NCBI GenBank assembly: GCA_037976565.1 | Contig: CP137671.1 | Location: 13,019,229-13,083,228, forward strand | Length of the DNA: 64,000 nucleotides | Reading direction: 5' to 3' | From: Mesocentrotus franciscanus | Taxonomy: Eukaryota; Echinodermata; Echinoidea; Camarodonta; Strongylocentrotidae | Part shown: piece after piece, positions 46,231 through 57,540 of the stretch | How positions within the stretch are numbered: the stretch's first letter is position 1 | Layout: every line of letters begins with the position of its first letter | Made by a program: the position numbers and the translations under genes | The notes under the pieces: model-generated | Databases searched by the model: none | The model's input: only the letters and a program-made list of their open reading frames with translations | Told to the model about the DNA's origin: nothing

Positions 46231-46791
46231 TGCCCAGGAAGTAACTGTCTTAGAACCTGCTCAAAGTGTGAAGAACATTAATGTAAGCAATCAAGTAATT
46301 TGTTATAGTGGGTATGTGCAAAGTACTCTAGCCTCATGAATAATCAACATAACAAACAGTACGCCATAGCTAAAACGTAGTTTTTGACCCACATCTTGAC
46401 CGTTAACGTCAATATTCGCATTCCCCCCTCCCCCTCCACTTAAACAAAATTGCTCATTACGCCACTGACTACTACTACTACTACTACTATTCTATGCTAA
46501 TTATATAAATGTGATTGTTGAATTTTTTTTCACCGACATTTGTCAGACATTGTAATCATGATAAATAGGTTCACAACATTCCAGTTTCAAGTTTTCAAAT
46601 TTATTCGTTCACATTTCACAAAACAGAATTTCATATTTCAAAACAGAAGTATGACATTATATAATCAAGTCAATGGAAGATTATACAGGGTGAAATGTGA
46701 GGAACCTATTAACAAGCTTGTAGATTATAGGTTCCCCTTAGGTTTTCTCTAACTAACATCCTTTAGTTCATGAATGTTGAGTGCATGATCG

Positions 46792-47697
46792 TCATAACCG
46801 TTCAATAAAATGTGACTCACTTCCATCTTGTGAAGTTCGAAATTCATTGTGATATATACAGAAACATTTTTTTGACTTTTTAAAACTGTGACATGAACAT
46901 AAGGTTGTAATTAATACTATTACAATCAACATAATGCTCAAAATGATCCATTTAAATGGCTTTGCAGCGAAGGTTGGGATTGGTGGCATCGTTGCAGGTA
47001 TATCTGGCGGTCCCTTGGAGTTGTTTCCCAGATGTGGGACAATTTCAACATCATTACATTCTGACGGTTCGAAGTTTTTCTCTTTTATTACAGAGCAACA
47101 TCGAATAGGATATTCCATATTGAACCATGTTTTTTGAACTAATAATGTAAGGTTTTGATAGAGATCACTAAAAGGTAATGCATATGTTCCCTGTTGAACG
47201 CACCAAATACTGCCCTGTATATTCCCCGGGGAAGCAATGCACTCAATGATCGCATACTTTGAGAAAAACTCACTTGAATACGGCGTCACAATGCAGTTTA
47301 CCTCACCTGGAGGATATTTAACGACAAGTTGTACCTCTTTCAGCAGTGAATCTACCATCTTACGTCTTAGAAATACGACACAATCATATGATCCTTGGTC
47401 TAATCGAGACACATTTCTTATTACTACTCTTATTTTCAACACATTGGCGTGAACTGATTCGTAGACAGCAAAACGTTGTTGCTGGTCTACGGTAAGGTTA
47501 GATTTAACGATTTTATGGTTTTCGTAAACCGTGATGTTACCATTGAACACAATTCGAAATGTTTCACTTGATTGGAATCTATAACTATAGATAAATCTTA
47601 CCTCTTCACCTTCAGAACTTATCAGAAAGGATATTGTAGAGTTAGTAAACATAATGTATAATAGATAGAGCATCAGACAAATATTACACTCCTTCAT
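46792..47697 (-). CDS. Two-domain Ig-like transmembrane receptor (paralogue A)
   Basis: A 301-aa protein in one open exon, not assigned to a named family. Hydrophobic N-terminus (about 1-23) looks like a signal peptide. Residues 30-128 form a V-like Ig domain ending in LDQGSYDC (the D-x-G-x-Y-x-C motif, Cys106), but the usual B-strand cysteine is absent: the position reads VRFIYSY. Domain 2 (about 129-220) starts after YPP and has Cys135, 153, 166, 200, 201 and 214, with IECIASPG and IRCCSV. A Pro-rich stalk (230-243) leads to a membrane helix (about 249-268) and a basic, Cys-rich tail of about 33 aa without an ITIM. Sequons at Asn54, 67, 95, 182 and 225. A pyrimidine-rich TTTTTAG upstream may be a 3' splice site for a 5' UTR intron. 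A membrane-bound recognition or adhesion protein is inferred; ligand and partner are unknown. Confidence 0.8.
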   Translation of the reverse strand: MKECNICLMLYLLYIMFTNSTISFLISSEGEEVRFIYSYRFQSSETFRIVFNGNITVYENHKIVKSNLTVDQQQRFAVYESVHANVLKIRVVIRNVSRLDQGSYDCVVFLRRKMVDSLLKEVQLVVKYPPGEVNCIVTPYSSEFFSKYAIIECIASPGNIQGSIWCVQQGTYALPFSDLYQNLTLLVQKTWFNMEYPIRCCSVIKEKNFEPSECNDVEIVPHLGNNSKGPPDIPATMPPIPTFAAKPFKWIILSIMLIVIVLITTLCSCHSFKKSKKCFCIYHNEFRTSQDGSESHFIERL

Positions 47698-47832
47698 TTA
47701 ATCAAATTGATGTGCAATGAAAAAAATTGAAATAGTATTACAATCTAAAAATTAACAAATGTACAGTATTTGCTTCGTTATGTTCACCAAAAGATTGAAC
47801 AGGAATCCTGAGGGCAACCACAGGATGATAAT

Positions 47833-48717
47833 TTAAATGAAATGATGGTTAATTCCTAAAATTCCCAGCAAAGAACATAAAAGTACGACGCATACCAAGT
47901 AGTACGAGTTAACATTAAAATAAAATCCAGACTTCACATAAACAATACGTTCTGTTGCTTCCGATAAAGTTGATGTTGGTGTTGATGTTGACGTTTGTGC
48001 TTCGTTGGAAATAAATTCATTACAATCAGTAAACTCTTTTAGGTATTTAGGGCTAACGGCACAGCATTTCATAGACTCTTTCCTATTTAGCAAAAAAATT
48101 GCCTTAATTTTCTTTGTCCCTGACGCAATATGCGGAAAATTGGCTTCCGGTACACCGTTTGCCTCGGTGTAGCATAAAACAGTTCCTCTGGGTGAGCCCG
48201 CATTGGCAGAGCATTCAATCTTTGACAGGCCGTGTAAAACTAAGTCATGTGGGTTATAGTCGTCAACCCAGGCGCAATCTAAATGTTCCGGAGGATATAT
48301 CATAAGCAAGATATGGTTTTGAATATCTTTTGACTCGAGACATGTGAAGGAACAATTATAGAAACCAGTGTCCGCCCTCTGTAGCAGGTTGATACTGACA
48401 TGAACAATTAGTGTTCTAAAAATCGTTTCAACTTTCACTCCTGTGCGCGCGTGCTTGTCTTGTGAGAAATGAAGAGAGGAAATCGATGTCCCATTCCGGT
48501 CAAACAAAGTATCTCCAAAATATAGCTTAAAGGTGCAGTTTTCATGGTATGGATAATATGCAAACTTCAAAGAAACATCATTTCCTTCTTTACGTTCAAT
48601 AATATCGGATTCTATTAACCGGCATGTTGAAAGAAATGTAGCTGTAAAAATCAATATGAAAGTCCATCGTAAGGTGGAAAGCACTCCAAGTGAAGAAGCA
48701 ATGTGAAGAGCTGCCAT
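47833..48717 (-). CDS. Two-domain Ig-like transmembrane receptor (paralogue B)
   Basis: A 294-aa protein from the Met at 48715-48717, chosen because it starts a clear signal peptide (hydrophobic to about residue 31). The open frame extends to a Met at 48864 (343 aa), but a pyrimidine-rich CTACTTTTAG about 40 bases upstream of the chosen Met looks like a splice acceptor. V-like domain (about 36-138) ends in ADTGFYNC (Cys122). The B-strand cysteine is missing (VSLKFAY); Cys61 and Cys126 are extra. Domain 2 after YPP has Cys148, 169, 182, 218, 219 and 232, nearly the same spacing as paralogue A, with IECSANAG and MKCCAV. A Ser/Thr/Pro stalk (240-254) precedes a membrane helix (about 271-289) and a five-residue tail. 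Lies 135 bp upstream of paralogue A on the same strand. Without a signalling tail it would need a partner or act as decoy or adhesion protein (inference). Confidence 0.78.
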   Translation of the reverse strand: MAALHIASSLGVLSTLRWTFILIFTATFLSTCRLIESDIIERKEGNDVSLKFAYYPYHENCTFKLYFGDTLFDRNGTSISSLHFSQDKHARTGVKVETIFRTLIVHVSINLLQRADTGFYNCSFTCLESKDIQNHILLMIYPPEHLDCAWVDDYNPHDLVLHGLSKIECSANAGSPRGTVLCYTEANGVPEANFPHIASGTKKIKAIFLLNRKESMKCCAVSPKYLKEFTDCNEFISNEAQTSTSTPTSTLSEATERIVYVKSGFYFNVNSYYLVCVVLLCSLLGILGINHHFI

Positions 48718-48879
48718 ACCGGTTTTGCAGATGACCCATACTGTCGAGTATCTAAAAGTAGTTGAACGGGTAGAAATATAATGAATAGTGAAAACTAAGT
48801 GCATTTCTTGTTTTGTTAGTATTAGCATAGCCAAAAAAAGATAGCTAAAAATTAATTCAGTCATAAAAAATCATGAAAG

Positions 48880-50140
48880 TATTGTCTGAATTTTAACATA
48901 GAAAGCTTACCTAACGTATTACATTCTCCTCTTTCCCAACATTTAAGATGAAGTCTAGCAAAAGGGCAACCCTGGGTTGGCACGTTAATTTTTTTTAGAG
49001 AAGAAAACCTCCCCGATGCGTCGATTAACTACACCAATATGACACGATGATACGGTTCCACAAACTGTCACTGTTTGCAAGGTTAAATATTAACTCTCAT
49101 CAACCATGCTAGACAACACCCACATTATGTAAACATTGAGAAATAAATTTACTTTCTGCTTCTTCCGTGTACATGTGTAAAGTATCACTTTATTTGTTTG
49201 TTAATGAATATGTGATTCTAATCTAAATGTATCAAGTTCACACTCTGGCACTTGGGTCATGCTTCATGTGTGTAAGAGGCGGATGGGGGGGGGGCAGGTG
49301 TTGACAGTAGTTCACGTGATTTTTGAAATTGGTAATATGTGGATGATCGTCAACTTACGGTCGGGCATTGAGGTGTTGTAATTGTAGTCTTTTATCTTAT
49401 TTATGTCACATGGACTGTGGTTGGCTAAGTGGCGATACACACATATAAAAACAATCAATCGAAGAATGAGTTGTAATACGATAGTGTGGATTTTAATTAC
49501 ACAATACAACGAGATACAACATAAATTCACAAATATTGAACGTTGACAAAGCGAAAATATATCAGATTATAGATTACTAAGAGGGTCCAATTAAATTAAG
49601 GCTGCCATTATACTAGACCAGTGTTCGTTTAAAGGGTAACGCGTTCCGAACGTTGGAGTGCGTGAAAATGTCCACCGCGTTAGACGATTGTTGAAACATG
49701 CAGAACGAGATCGGGGTCGAATGGCTCGATGGCTCGTGATGAGTTGACCATCGGAGAGTAGAAATCAGTCTCTCGTAGTCGTAGACTATGGGTCATCGGA
49801 GTGTGGTTGGAAAACCACCCTAAACGACTGTAATATAATTAATAAGCAATAATAAACATATGGTATCCTATCATATTAGTTGATACAAAAACACATTAAG
49901 AAATATTCTTAACATGTAAGTACTTTCTCACAATATAAACATACGATGTTGACTTAAACATCATCAATAAAAAATACATGAAATCAGTTTGCTTTCACAG
50001 TTCTAAAAACAGACAATACTTTTCCTGTATCTCATATTAGCCTTTGTCAACAATGCTAATAACATTTCAAATGATTTCTGACTTTAGAAATATCTTTATA
50101 TATAAAAAAAAAAGTTAATGCATTCTGTTTGCATCAATTA
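48880..50140. other. No gene recognised upstream of the Ig pair
   Basis: Sequence that would hold the promoter and any 5' UTR exons of paralogue B. No motif firm enough to call. Confidence 0.4.
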
Positions 50141-50149
50141 GTTTCAAGA

Positions 50150-50245
50150 TGGCTACCTGCCATTTATGATATCCAAAATGGCGGTCATTCAAAATGGCTG
50201 ACTTTCAAAATGGCTGACTTCTAGCATGGCTGACTTTCAGTGTCT
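50150..50245 (+). repeat. Cluster of AAAATGGC(T/G) units
   Basis: CAAGATGGCTACC, CAAAATGGCGGTC, CAAAATGGCTGAC (twice) and GCATGGCTGAC lie within 80 bp. AAAATGGCGG resembles a YY1 site. Confidence 0.6.
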
Positions 50246-51849
50246 GCCGAAAGAAGGCATTTACAAAAACAATAAATATCTCACACATGTATTGTGTCGT
50301 TTCACATGACATAAATCCCAATTGAATTACTTAAAAACAAATATTCATATGCTACAACTAAATACATTTCTCCAGGCGTCCATTTACACTAAAGGGCATA
50401 AATCAAGGTCATAAATGTGAATAAAATGAGAGGTGAGCTTAAAGTTAAGACTTACAGTTATTATGATAATTATGTAGATTGAAGACCCGTTGCCTGCCTC
50501 CCGGAGGGATCGTGTCCGAAGGACGGTTGTCTGCTCGTTCCGCTCTCAACAGCAGAATAAAACAGCAGCAATAAAAAGGGGGAATACACTCGCTCTGAAA
50601 CAGCAAGCCTAAAATCTTCCCGTACTCTCACTGTCATAGGAGCCCAAGGGCTACACAGCAGGTCATTCTTTAATCCAACAAAATGGCTTCTGTCCACTTT
50701 CGCTACCACATTCACTTCCTACGCACGAGCCTCACGTGCGCCTCCAATGACAACATTGACCTCTCACTCTCTCCCAAACCCAGTCACATGATCGCTATAA
50801 TTAAATTTGCATATCTAAAATCCTATTACGGAACAAAGGGGAAAGGAATGCGACGCATCCAGACTTCGCAGTGTCTCATACACATGCGCATCTAAATAAG
50901 AATAAGAGAGTTCAAGAGGGCAAATGGAAAGCTATGCATGAATATTCACGCAGCTAGGAAAAAACATTAATCAATGCATTTTGTTTTGACAATAAATGTA
51001 TAGCATATTTCGATATACATCTAAATCAAAATAGATATACATCTAAATTCTAATTCACCTACGTGTACACTTTGTAACTCTATTTCTTCCTTCTTTGTAT
51101 TAAATTAGGAACCTTCATATCTTATATGATTTACAACTCACAATCTCTATCATCCTTTGTGGGCTACCTACTCGGTCATTGTTGTAATAGACATGTATAA
51201 TGTTAAATCTCAAATTATTCTTTTTCTAAAAACAAAAGGCCAATTTGAAATTAACAATAAAACTCGTAACTCACATGTATATATAAACAATACTTATTCA
51301 ATTTCAAATTACTTTAAGGTATTATCAATGACTTTTAGGCCATGTACTTACTATTCTGTAAATTGAACAATTTCAGCTCTTTGCTGCAAGTTCGATTTTT
51401 TTTTTCCTCAATAAAAAAATACAATACAATACAACACGATACATTTTCACTGTAATAAACTGTCATTGTTTGCTCGCTCGCTACATTTTCTCACATTATC
51501 TAGAAACTTGTGGGGTAATATTTCATTAAGAGCCATCGGCTCTCGTTGCGACATTTTGCCCTTAAGCCTCATAGTATATGTATATAGAAATGAATTCAAC
51601 ATTCACATGGATATCCCACAGAGATATTGCAAGTTACGAAGATAATTGCATTTTCATGATAATCACGATAATGTGGCGCCTCAAAAAATGTGTCCGCCAC
51701 AAAAGTACATCGGCCGGAATACAAAATATGTTCCTAAAAAAAAGAGATTGCTGAATATACTCTTGTATTTGCACGCTAGACTTGTGTTACAGGAATTCCG
51801 AATAATTTTTCGATTATGATTAAATAGAGAAAAAAAGAATGGGGCTTAA

Positions 51850-52437
51850 AGTACAAGTCCACTCCACTGAAAAGTTGAGCTGATTAGATAGACAAAAAAC
51901 TAAAAAGCCCATATATAACTTGATTTTGGAAAATGGTGCTCAGACTAATTTTTTAAATTTTTTTATGAGCAGAAAACAAGTTAATAATCGAACCGGTTCT
52001 CCCCCACAATGCATCTTTTGTGACGTAGGGTCCTCACAACACAGATTCGTAATGTAACCAAATTGAATGCATACGTCTTTGTGAAGTGCCTCGATACAAA
52101 CTATTTCATTCACCTGATAAGAATAATGAAATACTATTATTCTGATCAGGTGAATTAAATAGTTTGTATAGAGGCACTTCACAAAGACGCATGCATTCAA
52201 TTTGGTTACATTACGAAAATAGCCTATTGTCAGAATGTATACTGCTGGCACTTTAGTTGTGAGGAGCATACGTCACATCCGTACAGCAGTTTAAATGTTT
52301 TGCTCGAAATAACCGGGGAAAAAAAAATCGTTCTTAAAAGTCACCTGATTGAAGTACGCCCGTGATATTTGGCAGTTTTAACCTTTGATTTATTTACAAC
52401 ATGCTATAATTTTTGAAAATCGGAGTGGACTTGGGCT
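51850..52437. mobile_element. TTAA-type foldback MITE (588 bp)
   Basis: Left end AGTACAAGTCCACTCC after TTAA (51846-51849); right end GGAGTGGACTTGGGCT followed by TTAT. Inside, arms at about 52020-52110 and 52141-52230 pair (AACCAAATTGAATGCATACG; GTGAAGTGCCTC). Confidence 0.82.
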
Positions 52438-52624
52438 TTATCCAGATTCTTTTCGGGGGGTGGATAGCATCAATGACCTCAGGCGTGTAAGCAAGATTTT
52501 TATCGTTTTTCTCCCATACCCTCATCCCGATATGTAAAGAGAAATGGGAGAATTTCAAGCTAAAAAGAATATAGAGTTCGTGAAATAAAGGAAACAGAAA
52601 CAAAAAAGCTACAACAACGGGGAA

Positions 52625-52690
52625 TGGTGTGTGTGTGTTTACGTGGGTGTGTGCGTGTGTGCTTGCGTGCGTGCGCTTGTGTGTAACGGT
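52625..52690. repeat. (GT)n-rich microsatellite
   Basis: TGTGTGTG with GCGT interruptions. Confidence 0.85.
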
Positions 52691-53262
52691 GTGCCAATAG
52701 TCCACACGCATTTCATGTTTTGGAATTATGTTAAGACAAAACAATTGTATTTTATTTCTAAAAGTGATTTGTATTGTTTGGAATCAATAAAAAAAAAACT
52801 ATTGAAAAAAAAAAAAAAAAAAAAAAAATTTCATACTTTGAAAATCTATCGGTTAAATCATTGAGAGGCGATGTACCGTTTCCACAATCCACGATGTGCC
52901 ATTTTAATAAGAACGAACTGCAGCCTTTTAGAAATATAATCATATAATTACCTTTTCTTTGTCATTTTAATATAAAGAAATGTGCCCTATTCATACTAAA
53001 AGGTTTGCCGCTTTAAACTACCAAGATATATTATAACCCTAACCGTAACCCTACTTATACTGCTAAAAGAGGCGTTTTCCAACCTATTGTTGTGTTTGTA
53101 AGACTGTGCTAACAGTCAACGTCGAGGGCTCAATCCCCTTTATGTACACATGATGACAATATGATCGGACATCTTGGAATAGATTAAATCATCTCAACTT
53201 CTAAATTCATTGTATCTAGTTTTATGTCTCTGAGTTCCTAAATACTACATCTGGCGACGAGA

Positions 53263-53815
53263 ATGGCTGGAATAGGTCTTGTACGTAGCACCTAACCCAT
53301 TCCTAGCAACCCCAGGAGAACCTCCTGTGCCTTGGTCACGATGGATTTTGAGCTTCAAAACGTATTTGACTGCAAGCGGGTTGGACACAGCGGAGATACC
53401 CGACCTCCGCCGCCGCGCAATCCTGATCCACTGTTTGGGCGCAGAGGGGCAGCGGATCTTCGGACAGCTGGAAGTGTCTACTACCGGTACGTACGATAAA
53501 GCTATTGATGAACTTGAGAAACATTTTGGGCCAAAAACAAGTGTGATGATTGAACGATATCGTTTCCGACAGAGAGTACAAGGTCATGGGGAGCCAGTAA
53601 AACAATATGTGGCAGCCATAACCGAACTGGCATCCAAGTGCAAGTTTGGCACCTTAAACGATGAACTGGTTAGAGATCAACTAATCGAAAAGACGTCTAT
53701 TCCCCGTATTAGAGAACGTCTGTTAATGGAGGATGACGGTCTGACACTTAAGAAGGCGCTCGATCTAGCGATCCAGATCGAAGCCGCAATGCTGGACGCC
53801 AAGCTCCCCAGCTAG
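53263..53815 (+). pseudogene. Ty3/gypsy-type gag fragment
   Basis: From 53279 an open frame of 178 codons without an ATG reads NPFLATPGEPPVPWSRWILS and on through a capsid-like helical region (RRRAILIHCLGAEGQRIF, FGPKTSVMIERYRFRQR, LIEKTSIPRIRERLL). This is a retrotransposon gag of the kind beside Ty3-type polymerases. The leader CTGGCGACGAG at 53251-53261 and an ATG at 53263 precede it out of frame; a GTAC repeat at about 53281 accounts for the shift. The frame stops at 53813 where the 165-bp satellite block begins, before any CCHC knuckle; protease and polymerase are absent. Confidence 0.75.
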
Positions 53816-53849
53816 CACAAAAACATTATAAGAACATCATGATAATGTT

Positions 53850-55860
53850 TGGCTAAACATTTGGGAAATGTTTTGCTCAAATGTTAAAATCATATGAAAA
53901 TGTATGGTCTTGTGATTATCAAGAAAACATTTTTATAACGTTAGACACCAACATCAATAAAACATAATAAAAATGTTTTTTAACATTAAACTTAGACATT
54001 ATAACACTATCAATTTGATATTATCAAAAATGTTAATAAAACATATTAATGATATCTTTATAATGTTAGAAGGAAATGTTATAAAAATGTCAACCATCTA
54101 TTTCTAAGACCATACATTTTGATATGATTTTAACATTTCCTAGAAACATTTCAATATTGTTATTCTCAGATGTTTTTATTATGTTATTTTAGAAATGTTA
54201 ATGAAATGTTGTAATGATATCTTATTAATGTTTGAAGTAAATGTTATAAAAATGTCAGCCATCTATTTCTAAGACCATACATTTTGATATCATTTTAACA
54301 TTTCGTAGAAATATTACAATATTGTTATTCTCAAATGTTTTTATTATGTTATTTTAGAAACGTTAATGAAATGTTGTAATGATATCTTATTAATGTTTGA
54401 AGAAAATGTTATAAAAATGTCAGCCATCTTTTTCTAAGACCATACATTTTGATATCATTTTAACATTTCATAGAAACATTACAATATTGTTATTCTCAAA
54501 TGTTTTAAATATGTTATTTTAGAAATGTTAATGAAATGTTGTAATGATATCTTATTAATGTTTGAAGTAAATGTTATAAAAATGTCAGCCATCTATTTCT
54601 AAGACCATACATTTTGATATCATTTTAACATTTCATAGAAACATTACAATATTGTTATTCTCAAATGTTTTTATTATGTTATTTCAAAAATGTTAATAAA
54701 ATGTTGTAATTATATCTTATTAATGTTGGAAGAAAATGTTATAAAAATGTCAGCCATCTATTTCTAAGACCATACATTTTGATATCATTTTAACATTTCA
54801 TAGAAACATTACAATATTGTTATTCTCAAATGTTTTAAATATGTTATTTTAGAAATGTTAATGAAATGTTGTAATGATATCTTATTAATGTTTGAAGTAA
54901 ATGTTATAAAAATGTCAGCCATCTATTTCTAAGACCATACATTTTGATATCATTTTAACATTTCATAGAAACATTACAATATTGTTATTCTCAAATGTTT
55001 TTATTATGTTATTTCAGAAATGTTAATAAAATGTTGTAATGATATCTTATTAATGTTGGAAGAAAATGTTATAAAAATGTCAGCCATCTATTTCTAAGAC
55101 CATACATTTTGATATCATTTTAACATTTCATAGAAACATTACAATATTGTTATTCTCAAATGTTGTAAATATGTTATTTCAGAAATGTTAATGAAATGTT
55201 GTAATGATATCTTATTAATGTTTGAAGTAAATGTTATAAAAATGTCAGCCATCTATTTCTAAGACCATACATTTTGATATCATTTTAACATTTCATAGAA
55301 ACATTACAATATTGTTATTCTCAAATGTTTTTAATATGTTATTTCAGAAATGTTAATGAAATGTTGTAATGATATCTTATTAATGTTTGAAGTAAATGTT
55401 ATAAAAATGTCAGCCATCTATTTCTAAGACCATACATTTTGATATCATTTTAACATTTCATAGAAACATTACAATATTGTTATTCTCAAATGTTTTTAAA
55501 ATGTTAATTTAGAAATGTTGACAAGATGTTGTAATGATATCTTATTAATGTTTGAAGGAAATGTCATAAAAATGTCAGCCATCTATTTCTAAGACCATAC
55601 ATTTTGATATTATTTAAACATTTAATAAAAACATTTGAATGATGATATCCCCAAATGTTTTTAAAATGTTAATTTAGAAATGTTGACAAGATGTTGTAAT
55701 GATATCTTACAGATGTTTGAAGGAAATGTTATAAAAATGTCAGCCATCTATTTCTAAGACCATATATTTTGATATCATTTAAACATTTAATAGAAACATT
55801 ACAATGTTGTTATGCGTAATGTTCTTAAAATGTTACACAGAAATGTTGATCAAATGTGCA
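53850..55860 (+). repeat. 165-bp satellite array, about 11-12 units
   Basis: The block ATGTCAGCCATCTATTTCTA recurs with exact 165-bp spacing from about 54089 (variant CAACC) to 55739 (11 occurrences). Each unit is rich in AATGTT/AACATT and contains TTAACATTTC and GAAATGTTAA, so it can fold. Edge units are diverged. The block directly abuts the gag stop at 53813. Confidence 0.95.
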
Positions 55861-56807
55861 GTACATTCAGAAGCTATCACATTTTTATAACATTTCCGCA
55901 TTCATACATCTTCCAAATGTATACAAATGTCCTAATTTTTGTGTTTCTAATATTTTCACATAGTCTAAATAAATACATGAAACATTAAGTGAAAAAAGGA
56001 GTATAAAAATGCTTCAGTCAAAGTTACATCATCAAAATCTTTTAATCATGACAAAATGTTGAAAACAATCTGAGTAATGAACAAGAATCATTAAATGACG
56101 AAAGTTGGTACCTTTCTATTATAAGATACATATATACAAGGGAAGATTTACCGTACACAATTATTTCTGTAATCAGTAGAAATAAGTACATGTATATCCA
56201 AATTTTTTGGTCGATTTGTTGTCACACAGGTAATGAAATCAGAGTGAAAGTACTTGTGTTCAGCATGCACCAAGGTAATGCCAATTATTTAGTCCCATGT
56301 ATTAGGAGAGACCGGGGAGAAATGGAACATTTTTCTTCACTTTCAGAAATATTACCAATTGCAACTATGCAAATATTCGGACTAAACCAAGTACATGTAT
56401 GTTCGTATATTAAAAGACTACACAGTGTATCCCAGAAAACAAAAGAAACTGGATTTCATGGCAACATTTTTCATGTAATGATAATAATTTCCGTAATGAG
56501 ATATATATGTGTGAAAAGCTTCGCTTCTTATTTGATGCATAATTTATTATTCATATTTCACGCATGATTGCATTACAAAAATAGAAAGTGGTGGTACCAA
56601 AATTTCATTTGCACAAACAAATTGTAACTTTGAGATAATTTGTAGGGTAGTGAAAGATACTTATTTTGGATAAAGAAACATCACATTAAAATTAATAATT
56701 TTCTCTTTTATATGACACTTCATGCATATAAAATGAATGAAGTATGCTCCAGAAGAAGTAAAATGAAATGATACTTGATTTCTCCCCAATAAGTAGATTT
56801 TGATTAA

Positions 56808-57055
56808 CCACTTGACTGCTATTGGCTTAAAACGCGTTCATACCCCCTGTGCTACAGCATTTTTAACTGTAAAAAAACTGTACACTGTACACAAAAAAGC
56901 CAGGCTTTTTTTGGAAGAGCGCCATCTACTGTTCGAGACCTGTAAAACATCTTTGAAGTGCTAATTACACAGTAGGGCTAGGCATCATGCAGTGCTACGG
57001 TCTTGAAAGTGCAATGCACTAAGCACGTACATGGACGTGGTACGCAGCCAAGTGG
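56808..57055. mobile_element. TTAA MITE with CCACTTGACTGC ends (248 bp)
   Basis: Starts CCACTTGACTGCTATTGGC and ends GTACGCAGCCAAGTGG, flanked by TTAA at 56804-56807 and 57056-57059. Confidence 0.88.
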
Positions 57056-57157
57056 TTAAGAAGCCATTCAGCTTTCCTAATCTAGCAGTTGACAATGGAC
57101 CTAATGCTTGAGTAAATTTACACATGACAAAACAGCCCTGTTCAGGGGCTCTTTTAA

Positions 57158-57540
57158 AGGAATCCGGTAACTTTGTCTCAGATTCTGAAACAAAATCCTG
57201 GATTTAGCTCATGCTGCAATGATAATTATAAACATTTAGGTCAGTCAGGAACCCCATGACTTTTACAAGCCCATCGCCTGTCTGATTATCAAGATATTTA
57301 TGATTGGAAATCAAAACCAAATTTTGCGTTTTCCTAACGGTTTTCATAATACTTACAGTCTATTGGGGAAAACGAGTATGGTAAAACTGATCACTCAAAG
57401 ATTTTTACTTTTTTGAGGCATTTCTTTATCATTTTGAAGCGCGATTTTTTTTTTTTAGGGCTTCAATATTTCACCATATCACAGACACTGATAACATATA
57501 GGGCCGTGCATCTCAGATTTGACATTGTTAAACGATGCCT
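57158..57540. mobile_element. TTAA MITE, family 3 copy 2 (383 bp)
   Basis: AGGAATCCGG to ACGATGCCT with TTAA at 57154-57157 and 57541-57544. Partner of 41117-41484. Confidence 0.88.

Noticed and set aside
53030..53055. CCCTAACCGTAACCCTA as interstitial telomere repeat (also near 58190-58260)
   Set aside because: Only two or three imperfect units; too short to call.
53850..55860. CRISPR-like array from regular spacing
   Set aside because: Units repeat along their whole 165 bp with no unique spacers, and the window is eukaryotic.
56190..56567. 125-aa frame that resembles a minus-strand frame at 57675-57857
   Set aside because: Similarity is explained by the inverted arms of the Tc1/mariner-like foldback, not by paralogous genes.
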